NCBI RefSeq assembly: GCF_014066305.1
Contig: NW_023501040.1
Location: forward strand, 682,001 to 746,000
Length of the DNA: 64,000 nucleotides
Direction: 5' to 3'
Origin: Letharia columbiana
Taxonomy: Eukaryota; Ascomycota; Lecanoromycetes; Lecanorales; Parmeliaceae
Below, piece by piece: positions 32,668 to 44,102 of this stretch. The translations under genes and the position numbers were made by a program. The first letter of the stretch is position 1; each line of letters starts with the position of its first letter. The notes under the pieces are model-generated. The model made no database searches, had not been told where the DNA came from, and was given only the letters and a program-made list of their open reading frames with translations.

Positions 32668-34604
32668 GGTTGCGATATATCGCTGGCACTGGAAGAAGAA
32701 AAGGTCTAGCAAGCGAAGTAAGGATGCCAGCCTGGATACTCTTCAGGATGGAAAAGAGCAGACACACTTATGATAGTGCGCAGAGGCATGAAGTCATGTT
32801 GTCGACTTGCACAGAGGAAGAGAATATATGAAAGGAAATTGGCTGTTGGGCTTCAACGCGGAAACGCTAGAATGAGGACCTTTATATGAAATGGGCTTGG
32901 AAGTACATGTGGATTACCGTCATCACTATTCGAAGCAATATTGAATAGCTGCGTTACTCGACATGGAGGTTTTCCCAGAAGGGGAGATTTTGCCAAGTCT
33001 ATACGGCGATGAGCGATCTCAGAGGCTGAACTCAAATGTCTTTCGTGCAGGTCAGCGAGGCGGAGATTCGCAAATGATATTACTTGCCAAATTGTGATCC
33101 ATTCTTTTTTGGGGGGAGTGGGACCAATGCAAGACAATCGGAAGTACCTGCATGACGATCCAGGCGTGGACCAATGGCTTTGCAGCTCATATCGGTGAAC
33201 GGCTAATCACAACGCCAGTAACCGTTGAAAGCCACGCGGTGAGGTATAAATGCTCAAATGATGTTGTCTTATAAAGAAATTGCTTGTCCCCGGCCCTGGG
33301 AGTCTGATCTGCAAATTTGAAAGCGAATACGTTGCCTCCCGCCCACCCAGAATGCAGACATACCATGCAGGGTAGTCTTCAATCGTTGTCTGAATAGTAT
33401 GCAAAGCTGCCCGTTCCGCCAATTTGCGCCGGAAGTAGATGCACCGAGCCGTTGCGACATGGCGGGTGAAAGCAGAGCTATGCATGCTCGATGGCGGTGG
33501 ACTGCATGAAGAAACAGATTGTGGTCTGGCAGATGACGAGCCGAAATCATGCCCGTGTCCATCATTCTGAACATTGTCCGACCGGCCACTGCCGATGCCG
33601 TCCGCGGCCATGTTTCCCGTGACCATCTGAAGTGCGAGGCCTCGAAGAGAGCAAAAAAAGCGAGCATCGCCGGACTGCCGCCTAGGCCTGATTGATGCCC
33701 GCTTCCTCTTCTCGGACGACTTCACTAATTCAGTTCAGGGCACGCCAGAAAAGCACACAACCGAGCTGAATGGTCTCGACGGCAGGGCATTAGGTCATAA
33801 AGCTGCGCGCCGCCACCAGCAAATGATCGTTAGCATCCGATGTTCGAATGCAAAAGTCGCGGTGACCGAAGCAGGCGAAACCGAAGTACTTGCAGCAGGG
33901 GGTGTCAGAACGAGCGACAATCTTGAGTGCTGCTCTCTTTCAGACTTTGTAGGGATGAACCCGAAGATAGGCCGTTTAAACATCAAAATAGGTAGTTCAA
34001 TCCGGGTATGGGACATGGAATATAGGTCTCCCAGAGCTGAAATTACCATATTCTTGGGGATCATTCTGTCACAGTCCGCATGAACAATATCCACCTAGAA
34101 TTCTTGTGCATTGGTCAAGATTTCCTTTACGAATTAGCCTCCGAACCTGTAAACCAATAAGAACAACTGTCTCGTTTATGTGGACGTATGGTAATGTGGT
34201 AGAAACTCCCTTCACTGTGGTTACCGTACGTGTAGGGTACAACCTCCACTTCAGCTGCCGTGTGCGGTGCGCTTCGGATAGCCCTAGCCTGAGCGTTTTG
34301 CTTCGAAAGAGGAGTTCGAACCAGGGGCTCGACGTGCTGTACAGTTTACAGTCACGGCCTTCTTCCAGGGCAAGCACGGCAGGCGCGAAGCAGTAGCAGC
34401 TTCGAGCCATCATGAGCCCTCCAACAATAAAGATCGAGCATCCCAGTCGGTCTCTCCGCGTATCAAGATCCTCCACGCACTTCCACCTCTCGGGTCTAGT
34501 GTCGTGAGAACTGCGACTAGTTTATTTACAGAATAGATAGACAGATGCTTTTGGAGAGAGATACGCATGCAATCTACCAACATCACCTCCCGCCCTTCGG
34601 CCCC
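32668..34604. other. Gene-poor stretch, 1.9 kb
   Basis: Three minus-strand frames (33207-33725, 33795-34094, 34069-34476) may be remnants or exons of an unrecognised gene. One codes VDIVHADCDRMIPKNMVIS, another MEDLDTRRDRLGCSIFIVGG. I could not join them or name a domain. The left end is the promoter of the fusion gene; the right end is the 3' side of the nitric oxide synthase gene. Confidence 0.4.
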
Positions 34605-37600
34605 CTAAAACGCCTCCTCTACATACCGCTCCCCCAGCATCTCCCCCACACGCCCGCCGAGAATTTTCTCAAACGTGCTTTTAACCTCCTCGGCGGCAAT
34701 CTTATTCGTGCAAACAAAGGCCATGCCCTCTTGCTTGAGCAACTTATTCCTCAAGTACTGCGGAGAGCGTCGGAGAACATCATATACACGAAGTTTCATC
34801 GGGTTGCTAAGTACAATGTCCAGCATGTCGATGAGGTTGAGCGACATAGCTTCGTTCAAAACATCGACCATTAACTTCAGGTCTGACTGCTTGAAACCAA
34901 GGAACAAGGAAATCCCTGATCCTTGGCTTGGGAGAGGGCGCCCCGTCGCGAGAGCGTTGCGGATTATGCCCATGCGCCATTGTAGGAGACAGCGTACAGG
35001 GCCAAAGCCAGCACCAGTTGCGACGACGATGAAGGGTCTCAGATGATTCTTGCGTAGTATGCTGCCCGATGGAGAGTCGACAATGCGGTACCTGAGCGAC
35101 GCTGGTATAGCGGAGTCTTTCATGAAGGTGTCACTGAAACGCCCCCCAGAAAGGACTTTGACCATGATATCGACCCCGCGTCCAGTGGATATACTCACTC
35201 GATTGTAGCTCGAAGAGTAGTGTCGAGACGAAGCGATAGAGTAGGTCCTAGTATGTAGCAGTGGCATGTTTTGACACAATTCGCATTTCTGACCATCACT
35301 CATGTGGACTATGCTGCTCTGGAGGCGCTCCAGGACCTGGTGGACCGATAGTCTGCTCAAGAGTGCTCTGGGCAGGCCTCTCTGAGATGCTAATTCTACT
35401 CCCTCAAGACATTCGACATCCGAGAATGGGAGTTCAAGGTCGACGTACTCCGTCAGAAACGATAGATAGGTCGGGTTTTTCCAATCCAAGCCCAAATCCA
35501 CATGGTCAGAACTTTTGACGCACAGCGACCGAAGCGCTTGGTTGACCTTTGATGGTGTATTTGATGGAAGGATCTGTATACAGCTCATCTCTTCAAAATG
35601 GTGGTTGTCGAAGTTAAATGTCACAAGCATCGATCCTTCGTGCGTCCCTGGTCTTGCGCCAACGAGCGAAAGCGAGCCAAGTGTCGAAAGCAGTCGGTCC
35701 TGGTAATCCTCGTACTTTCGACCGAGCTCTACCATTGGGGTCACCCTCACGAATACGGCGGCTTGCTTGTAATCGGTTGGCGATCTTATTACGGCTGTTG
35801 AAAGGCTTTCGATGCTTTGATCAACAATGCTGGGCTGTAGCTTGTTCAACCAGAATTTCAAAGCGGAAAATGGGAGCGGGTCCACGGCCATATCCGCCTG
35901 GAACACACCAGCAGCCAATGGATAACCTCCAACTTGCATCAAATGGTCGTTGACCTTTATTGCCGCCCCGTTGTAGGTAGTAGAGTAACGACTGTCACCA
36001 TTACCAAAAACAGCGAATTTGAAACCCTGAACGCGATCCATGAGTCGCCACGATAACATATTTTCGCAGAGTTTGGAAAGACTAAGTCCATTCGACGGAA
36101 TCTCGCCTTGGCCAGAGCTACTGACGACTAACAAGAGGATGTTTCCCGCGGTGAGATCAGAGGCCTGCAAGCTATTCAAGGGCTCGGAACGAGAGCATAA
36201 ATGTAGACCGGAGGAATCTTTGATGAGAATGTTCAACCATTGGTGAAGCTTGTTGGCAAGCCTTTCTGCGATTATTCCAGCACTGCAGAAGAAAACTGAA
36301 ATAAACCGATTGCTATTTGTCGGTGACTGTACTTCATGGGTCCGTCGTAACAGCTGCAGGTTATTTCGGAGAAGAAGACTCTCGCTATGCTCAGTCGTGG
36401 GCCCTGTTTCTATCTCGTTCTTAGACTCGTTTACTTCCTTCTGGGTACGATGGCACAGTTGCAGCCTATTCTGTCTAAGAAAACTCTCGGTTTGCTGATT
36501 CATGGTCCCTGTGTCTGTCCTCTTTTCTGCCGCAATTGCCGTCGGTTCTTTAACGACGGCCATGGGTTTCAATATCTGGGCGCCAGCAGGACCTTTCTGC
36601 TTCTCCCTTCTCCAGACCTTGATCGGGTCTTGCCCGTGTTTGCAAATCATAGGCTTCGGCTGGTAATTGGGAGCGCCGCCCCGATGCCAAAGAGGAATGA
36701 TGGAACCTTGTGGTGGGGCCAGCCAGTAAGGATCCGCCGGTAGTCTGTACCCATTTCTCTCTCTGAAGTCATCATCGTATCGACACCACTTCATTGAGGC
36801 AGTGAGAGTATCAGTGATGTTGACTTTTGCTTGAACGAAAGACCAATGAACTGCGTAGTTCAACTCCGCTTGGGCTCGTGACAGCATTGAAAGCTTTTCA
36901 TACTCTGGAAGGTCCTCGAAGACCTCGAAATCGCCATGCAGCTTATCGCGAGTAAGCCCAAGGGCATCGATGATATCCGGGAGGACATTGTAACGGAACG
37001 AATCGGCCAAGTCACGAACCCCTATTTCGGCATCCATGAACCTTGTATTGTGAGCTATCAAGAGGACAAAAAGATAGACGAGTGTACACACCAGCCAATG
37101 AAAGGTGCTGCAGTGTACTGAACTCCGCCAATATCAAAACCCAGTCTCGTTAGTGCTGGAAAAGCAACCCATTTCAGGTCCAGCCTTTCAAACTCGGTAG
37201 TGTACTTAGGATGTCGAATACTGACCAATTTTCGAAGATATGTAGGAAGCTCGATCATGGCTGGACTGTCGCCCTCTGCCATTGCAACAAGCGGTAAAAG
37301 ATCCCACCGGCCCCGTGGCTCAGGAGGCTGCCACCCGAGATCGATCATTGCATTTGTTATTTCAACACTCGCTGGGTCCCCCAAGACTGTACCGTCCTTG
37401 GGGTCGTATCCAGCGAATTGGAGGACTTGATGGTTCCAGATCATTGGTCCTCTAGCGTTGACGTTGCGTGGTGGAAATACGAACACTGTGGGCTGGACAT
37501 TGCCTCCATTGAAGGCATCGGAAACTCCTTTGACCAACTCGGTAACCATTTCTGCACTCGAGGTGACCCTTCGCAGGTCGCAAAGCTTAAGCTCCTCGCA

Positions 37601-38151
37601 ATGGGATCGCATGATGCACTTCCTTGCATTTCTCCAAGCTCGACGAATACCAAATTCGAGCTCTTGGTGCGTCTGTGTCCAAGTTCCACCAAGGTTGGCG
37701 CACGAATGATCTTCTTGTACGACACCTTTGACTGAACCAGCTTTGATCTCTCCCTGCACCTGGTCCCAGCGACTCTGGAATGCGTCTTCGCTGTCATAGA
37801 AACCTTCCCCACGGAGGACTCGTAGGAAATCTACTGCTTCTTGCTCGACTACCTGAAGCGAACGGTTTTCGCCCACTATTAAAGATATAGAAATTAGTAC
37901 CTCATGGGATCACGAAGGGGCAGAAGAAAGGATTTGTCACAACATCGTGTCTTACGACCCAAATTCTGGCACTCATAAGGGGAGCAGGCCTCCGATATAT
38001 ACGTACCTCTTGGCTCATCTGTGTGGGTCATTCGACCTGATTGGCAAAAATCCCTTGTGCAGCCTGTCGATGCCAGTATTGTGTGCTTGTTACGGATCCG
38101 CTGAAGTTCAGGGTTCAGCACCGGGCACGAAGGATACTGCGGTGGAGACAT
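34605..38151 (-). CDS. Fungal nitric oxide synthase
   Basis: Three exons (38151-38007, 37875-37092, 37041-34605) join in frame to 1121 residues. N terminus: GCTRDFC, a CX4C zinc-tetrathiolate motif used in the NOS dimer, then RMTHTDEPR. The oxygenase domain has the heme-ligand segment AWRNARKCIMRS, WNHQVLQFAGY, IGWFMDAEIGVRDLAD (the Glu binds the arginine guanidinium group) and WHRGGAPNYQPKP. It would oxidise L-arginine to citrulline and NO. After a linker holding two copies of an RxxLQLxxRTxE unit come flavodoxin-like (SSSGQGEIPSNG, FAVFGNGDSRY), FAD (RTYSIASS) and NADP-like (VVATGAGFGPVRCLLQWR) regions. The FMN phosphate loop (CSAGIIAE) and the NADP end (FVCTN instead of YVCGD) are altered. 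The length is near that of animal NOS. Confidence 0.85.
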
Positions 38152-38603
38152 CTTGAATGGTCGCCGATTTCAACACGGGGCAGGCATCTGAAGGAGTGAA
38201 TATACGGTTGGGTAGTGACAGCCCAACGTGTCCCAGTGCATTGGGGATGAAGTCTTTTTTGGGGCAACGTTGGGCATTTTCCGGAGAGCACGGACTTGTG
38301 GAGATCGTGAAGGACCATCGAATATGCACAGATCCCTCTGACGTCGGTTGGATGGTCTACCCGGAGTGCAGGGCTAGAGTTGGTGCTGAACAAGGGGGTT
38401 TTCCGGGTCACGGTGATAGGTACAAGTATCCGTATCCTAATGCGTTTGTGACGGACTCTCATCTGGGCAGTAGTTGAGTGTTCTAAAGTCGTAAGGGTAC
38501 TTGTGAGAGTCGATCGATCAACATGTCGGGTGATTCTTTGATACTCATTAATAAGATGTGTCATGGCCGTTACACCGTTGGAACCAAAAGTCACGGATAG
38601 ATA
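38152..38603. other. Promoter of the NOS gene and 3' end of the polymerase gene
   Basis: About 450 bp between two minus-strand genes. No separate gene or strong motif is seen. Confidence 0.5.
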
Positions 38604-40665
38604 TTAGGTACCGAACGCCAATCGACTTTGACCCTTCTCCATCTTCTTTTGCATGGCGCCATTACTTCCTTTGGCGACCACGGACTTTTTGTTGGACCCT
38701 GAAGATGAAGCGCTCCTATGGGGATCTGATCGAGAAAAAATAGACTTTTCTTTAGCTTGAAGTTCCCGCGCCAAGTGCCAGTCTTCATGCTCCTCCTTAA
38801 CTGCCATCGGAAATTTCTTTCCGCACGCATCACAGAAATACGTCGTTATAGGAGCCTGGTGGAATGGGGCTCCTGCGCTCCTCCCAGCCATCTCATCCAG
38901 AGTAATTACCGATTCGTCTTCGTCTTGCTTAGCCGGACCCGTGTCTTGTGGTGACAAAGAATCCGCTTCTTCTAGATCCGCATTCTGAGCATCGGAAAGT
39001 TCCTCTTCGTGGCTTTCTTGCCTTGAGAAGAAATGTTGAATCGCTCCATGATCGAGTTTCCGTCTCTTGTCGGGCTCATCGTTCTCCTTACCCCATTCGT
39101 AGCCATCAGCATCACGGGTACTGGGCATCATGGCTTTGGCTTCCTCTCCTCTGACCAGGAAGCTTCCTATGCCACGATTGCCGGTTGGCCCATCTTCGAA
39201 ACCACCAACGCTTAGCTGTAGGTTACTACAAGGCCAAGCTCTGCCGTCTATAACAATCTGGCCGAGAAGATTCTTGGCAATGTCGAAGAGCAAGGTCTCG
39301 TCAATAGGCCTCCCACTAGGAATAGAAGCTTGGCGTGACCGCATTTGTGCGCCTTGACGATGGTGTAGACTGAGAACTTTTGGTCTCCGTTTGTTCTCGA
39401 GTACACCTTCCTCCACCAGTCTAGACTGTATATCGGCTACGAATATCCGTAGCCATCTGACTGCTTGTTCGGAGGTATTAATGGTAGGACGAAATGATTT
39501 GGCCGAGAGCATAGACTTTATCTGGGTCCGAGCGTTAACTTCGCTCGAATCCTCGCCGCGAATGATATGGTAGACCCAAGTTCCGGTGTCGTCTCCTAAC
39601 TTGGATTTCAATTGCTCGATAGGTGCTGCGAGCAATTCCTTGACTTGATCCGTTCCAAATTTATTGACCACTTCATCGCCTAGTTTTCCACCCAAATTCC
39701 GAATCTTAGTGAATTTGAAACCGCCCATAAATTGCTGCACTGCCCGATTTCGTACAATAGTTTGCTGGTTGGGCTTTTTGTGCGCCGATCCCAGTTTGGC
39801 AATCATTTTGTTCCGAGCTATTCCGGCAGAGCAAGTATACTTCAGTCGCTCTCGAACAGCAGCACGTACTGAGCGTACAATCTCAGATCCAAGCAATATA
39901 GCAATATCGTCCCAATCGGGATCATCATCTTCTGTTTCTAAAGAGTCCAGATCCACTAAAGCATCTGTATTCCAATCGAGCGCTGTAGTGGGAGGCCGAG
40001 GCAGAAATTCGGTTGGGTCGTCATATGGGGCTGGACCACTGATCTCTGGGTATCTCTCGAGGAGGATAGAATGTATCTGGGATGACAGGTCCAGGAAGAC
40101 CTCGTCTACACTAGCCTTCTCGACTCTTTGCAGTGGCGGTGCTGGTAGCACATCCTTTATACAGGCCAGGATCCTTCTCGACTCGAGCCGATATGGATCG
40201 AGTGAAACTTTGTGGGTGGCAATATGGGCGAAAGCATCTTTGTGGTAAGCCCACTTCTCATCTCCTTCCTTCCAAGTCGCCACATGTTGCATGATTAGGT
40301 CCGGACAAAGTTTTCTTGCTTCCGTGATAGTAATATGCCTGTTGAGGCCAAACTTCCTGGCCGGGTAATTGATCGCAATGAGGCCTTGCCATTGCTAATC
40401 CAGTGTCAGCGCTGGCTTCTGAAATAGTGTACAGCAGAGGACCTACTTGAACGGCGAGGGGCTGCTCCTCCGGAATGCATAACCGTACACCTTCGCATTG
40501 TGCATAGAACGCATCCAAGTCTATGTGGGCAATGACTCGAAGCGGACATGTGTTAGAGGAGAGAGCAAGTTGGGCGAGATGCTTGTAGGTGAATCGAGAC
40601 TTGCGTCTGCGGCCCGCGGCGGGGGAGATGGGCGAAGAGGCAAAAAATGGTTGTGAGGAAGACAT
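38604..40665 (-). CDS. RAD30: DNA polymerase eta (Rad30)
   Basis: Two exons (40665-40447, 40394-38604) join across a 52-bp phase-0 intron to 669 residues. Y-family polymerase motifs are in order: RVIAHIDLDAFYAQCE (motif with metal-binding Asp), INYPARKFGLNRHITITEA, KASVDEVFLDLS (the second catalytic Asp-Glu), CSAGIARNKMIAKLGS and FKFTKIRNLGGKLG. The C terminus has a UBZ-type ubiquitin-binding zinc finger (YFCDACGKKFPM...HEDWH) and ends in a short QSRLAFGT tail that could be a PCNA-binding peptide. Pol eta copies past UV photodimers in the nucleus and is recruited by ubiquitinated PCNA. An acidic Ser-rich region separates the finger from the core. Neighbouring genes are unrelated. Confidence 0.92.
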
Positions 40666-41027
40666 TGGTGTCGAGGAGGTTGGAGCTGTCGGCTAAGGCT
40701 TTTTTGGGATGTAGTTATCATTGTTGACCGAGATCCTTTTACTATAGCGCATGCAGCTTGGGAAGCCGCCGGTAATTTTTAAGTCGCGTAGTTTTAATTT
40801 TACTATCTTAGTAGAATTAAAATTTTTATTTATTTTTGTTTTGAATTTTTTTAGATTACGGCTAAAGATTAGCGGCTTAAAGAAATCTTAAGCATGAAAT
40901 CTAAAGATCAATGCATGAATGTACCTAAGTACGAGTATTGACTGATGGTTCATTCAATCACACCACAAATTGCATAGACTTCGCGACACAATTTTTCTTT
41001 GGATATTCTGTTGAACAAACTGGGCAG
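40666..41027. other. Divergent promoter with AT-rich insert
   Basis: This stretch lies between polymerase eta (minus) and a small membrane protein gene (plus), so it is a shared promoter region. The interval 40770-40915 is far richer in A+T than its surroundings and contains an inverted repeat. Confidence 0.6.
40792..40822. repeat. AT-rich inverted repeat
   Basis: TTTTAATTTTACTA and TAGTAGAATTAAAA form 14-base arms with one mismatch, separated by a few bases. It lies within the AT-rich insert of the promoter region. Confidence 0.65.
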
Positions 41028-41349
41028 ATGTCTTTCCTCCGTAACCCTCCGCTTCTCCTCGGCGTCGCGAACATCTCGGCGATCGTGGGCTCAACTTATC
41101 TTCTCCGTTCACATCACATCTACAATTTGGAGGAGCACGAGGCTCGAATGGATGAACTGGAAGGAACTTTGCGTGGGCATATTGGCTTAATCGAAGAGGC
41201 ACTGGATCGCTTGGAAGGGAAAGGTACTGAGGCAGACAGGAATAAGAAGATGTGAGCTATTTATGGCCGGATTGTTGCCAATGGACACTGACAAAGACTC
41301 CAGGAACGAGTATTATAGCAAACGTGGCCGTGATGAAAAGAGCAAATAA
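41028..41349 (+). CDS. Small single-pass membrane protein
   Basis: Two exons (41028-41251, 41304-41349) with a 52-bp intron (GTGAGC donor, CTCCAG acceptor) give 89 residues. The start is MSFLRNPPLLLGVANISAIVG. One hydrophobic segment follows the short basic head (PPLLLGVANISAIVGSTYLL). A charged helical stretch follows (LEEHEARMDELEGTLRGHIG), then a basic tail ending in KRGRDEKSK. Length and layout fit small mitochondrial inner-membrane or assembly proteins of fungi, but I do not recognise the family. The in-frame extension upstream to 40938 is unlikely to be translated. Confidence 0.65.
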
Positions 41350-41784
41350 CTTAGCATAAGCAACTATAAAACGTGGTAATTTGATCGTCTACACAAGCTG
41401 CCCGAATTGGCCATTCTTGCTCCGACCTCTCAGAGAAGCTGTGGAAAACCTTGAACGTTTCGAGGCGTTCTCAATGGTTCTTACGATAAACATGCGGTAT
41501 TGTTGCTAGGCTAGGGAGATATACAGTGCATATCGCCTTTCCATTCAGAAGACCCTCATCTCCTTGATCCCAAAGGCAGCGTTTCCCAAATGCCGATGTT
41601 AGATCCGGAAATCGGTTCGAGATCCGAGTACCTCGGTATGATGTTTTGGTGACGATATCGGTGGGAACAATATCTGTTACATCTGCTCTATGTCCCTTCG
41701 TGTCGATGATGGAAATATAGCATCTTTTGGTTGTATTCATTGTTTCGAAAACATACTCGATTTTCATCTATTGCCAGTGGCGCA

Positions 41785-42891
41785 ATGGCTCCACATAATG
41801 ATATAGTCTTCTTTCATTACTCATTCTCCCCCTTCGCCCGCAAAGTCATTTGGTATCTCACGCTCCGAGGCATTGAGTATGGACAATGCGTATGCCAAAA
41901 TCTGCGCTCTCCCTAGAGCTATTGGCTTACAGGACCAGATCCAACCCGTCTATCTTCCTCGCGAGGACATCAATGCCCTGGGTGTGAAGTACCGTCGGAT
42001 CCCTATCATGTCCATTGGGCGCGACATTTACTGCGACACTCGCCTTATACTTCACAAGCTTGAAGAAAAGTTCCCCTCCGGCGCATTAGGTGCTCCCCAG
42101 CCCGATCAGAAAGCTATAGAGAAGCTCCTCGAGAGTTGGACGATTGATGGAGGTATCTTCGTTCGCGCAGCTCAGGCCATTCCCACGGATATGCCTTTGT
42201 TGAACGATCCAAAGTTCACGAAAGATCGAGAAGACTACACTGGGAGAAGCTGGGACAAAAAGAACATTGAAGCCATGCGGCCGGAAGCTTTGACACATAT
42301 ACGGGATGCTTTTGTGTTTCTTGAGACAGGGTTGTTAGCTGATGGAAGACAATGGGTACTGAAGACCGAGAAGCCTTCATTGGCAGATATTGAAGGTCTG
42401 GTTTTTTCTTGGCCCAAGGGGCATCCATGCTAACGAGTGCTCCCGGTCTAGCTGTTTGGCCGTTTCATTGGCTTCTTGAGCTAAAGGGAGCCCTTCCTCA
42501 CTCTCTCATTTCGAAAGAGAAGTTTCCTAAGGTTTACGCCTGGATTGGCCGTTTCAGCAAGGCTGTATCAACTGCCAAATCGTCTGCACCAAAGCCAACC
42601 ACATTGAAAGGGGCTGAAGCCGTGAAACACGTGACTCAAGCGGAGTTCTATGAGCCCGAGGGAGATGTTGACGCCAGTGATCCGCTAGGCTTGAAGAAGG
42701 GTCAAGATGTCGAAAGTTGGCCAATCGACAGTGGTTTCAAGCACCATGATCGAGGCCAGTTGGTGTCATTGACTTCGAAGGAAGTGGTCTTAGTGGCGCA
42801 GAGCAAAGTCGGAGGAAGAGATGTCAGAATTCATCATCCCAGGTGGAACTATAGGACCAGGGCTGTTAGTGGAGGAGAAGCAAAGTTGTAG
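41785..42891 (+). CDS. GST-like protein with C-terminal extension
   Basis: Three exons (41785-41889, 41933-42395, 42452-42891) join in frame to 335 residues. The N-terminal thioredoxin-like half starts IVFFHYSFSPFARKVIWYLTLRGIEY, where Ser or Tyr near SFSPFA is in the position of the GST catalytic residue. RRIPIMSIGRDIYCDTRLIL carries the cis-Pro and the glutathione-binding acidic position. The all-helical C-terminal half includes KPSLADIEAVWPFHWLLELK. About 90 extra residues follow (from VKHVTQAEFY), including SWPIDSGFKHHDRGQLVSLTSKEVV, not found in ordinary GSTs but seen in some fungal relatives. Likely a cytosolic detoxification or thiol-transfer enzyme. The substrate cannot be told. Confidence 0.8.
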
Positions 42892-44102
42892 ATAGGTAAG
42901 CAGATGTCGATATATGTACTGTTTCTTCGAAGAAAAAGACAAAAACTCATCCTAGGTGGGCCCATCCGGGTTTTAGATCGCCAAAGAGGTCTCAAAGTGA
43001 TGAAGACGAGCACACGCACGAAGCTCTCAAGGCCGATATCTATACTTTGGACGCCTTGAACCACTCGACCAAACCGTCTTATATGTTGAAATCGAGTTAT
43101 TAATGAATAATATATACAATTTTTTTAAGTGACAGAGGGTGCCGCGCACCTGGAGGCTTAGCCTTCGAGTAACGTTTGATCCCCTCAACGTCTTCAAAAC
43201 GACCCACCATAAACAGTTCTCAGGAGCGACTACACAATTCCCATTCCAGACAGAGCAGACGTAGCGACCAAATATTACCAGTGTCTTCCTCAGAGAAGTT
43301 CTACCCGATAACAGAATCTACCTCGAAATCCACAACGAAATTGCCTCACCGTCGTCAGCATAGCACTCCGATATACCATCTCAGATACCGGTCTTCAACT
43401 TCTACAAGAGTTCCTCGGGCTTTAGCCTTCAGAGTCTCGAGGTCTAGACGAGATCGTCTTTATTGCGATTGATTTTGATGATCGTCGAACCTCAAATAGG
43501 ATTCTAGTCAAAATCTGAACTGTCAAGTGGGTATTGCCATTCTGGATAGCAGGGATCTGATCTCGCCGCCACTTCGAACTGCCATATCAACGTATGTTTT
43601 TGTCACTAGGTCACCTTCTTATTGTGCCGCTACCATTACGAAATATTTCACCATACGGAGAGCACCACTACGATATGGTGCATACTTCTTGCTTTGGGGG
43701 TTATGGCCTTTCTCTGTCTTTGTGGGCAAATGTCATGGGAACAGGCACCATGGGAACACCTGATCGCGTGACACAGCACTCAGCCCAATGGGCCTAGGGC
43801 CTACCTAGCTACAATCACTGCGGGCCACATTTTCCCACTCTTCTAGATAGATAGATCAGAAAAGCTTTCCAACCACACCGAAAGAAGCTTATGCATTGCC
43901 GCTATGCCATTGTATCGTGAGGTAGAAAGAGGAGTGATAAGAATTGAAGGCAACTTTGCAAGCTCACTTATCGGCCTGCTTTTGAATTATGACTGCCCTT
44001 GTAGAGGGTTGAGGCCAGGGTACATTTTTGATAGCTTGGCGTTACTGTGAAGCGATCCTCTACTCCCATCCCCACCTTCACCACCGTGGGCCCCTACTAG
44101 CG
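42892..44102. other. Intergenic stretch, 1.2 kb
   Basis: No supported gene. A plus frame at 43176-43472 is Ser/Arg/Thr-rich without a motif. The right end is the promoter of the inositol phosphatase gene. Confidence 0.45.
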
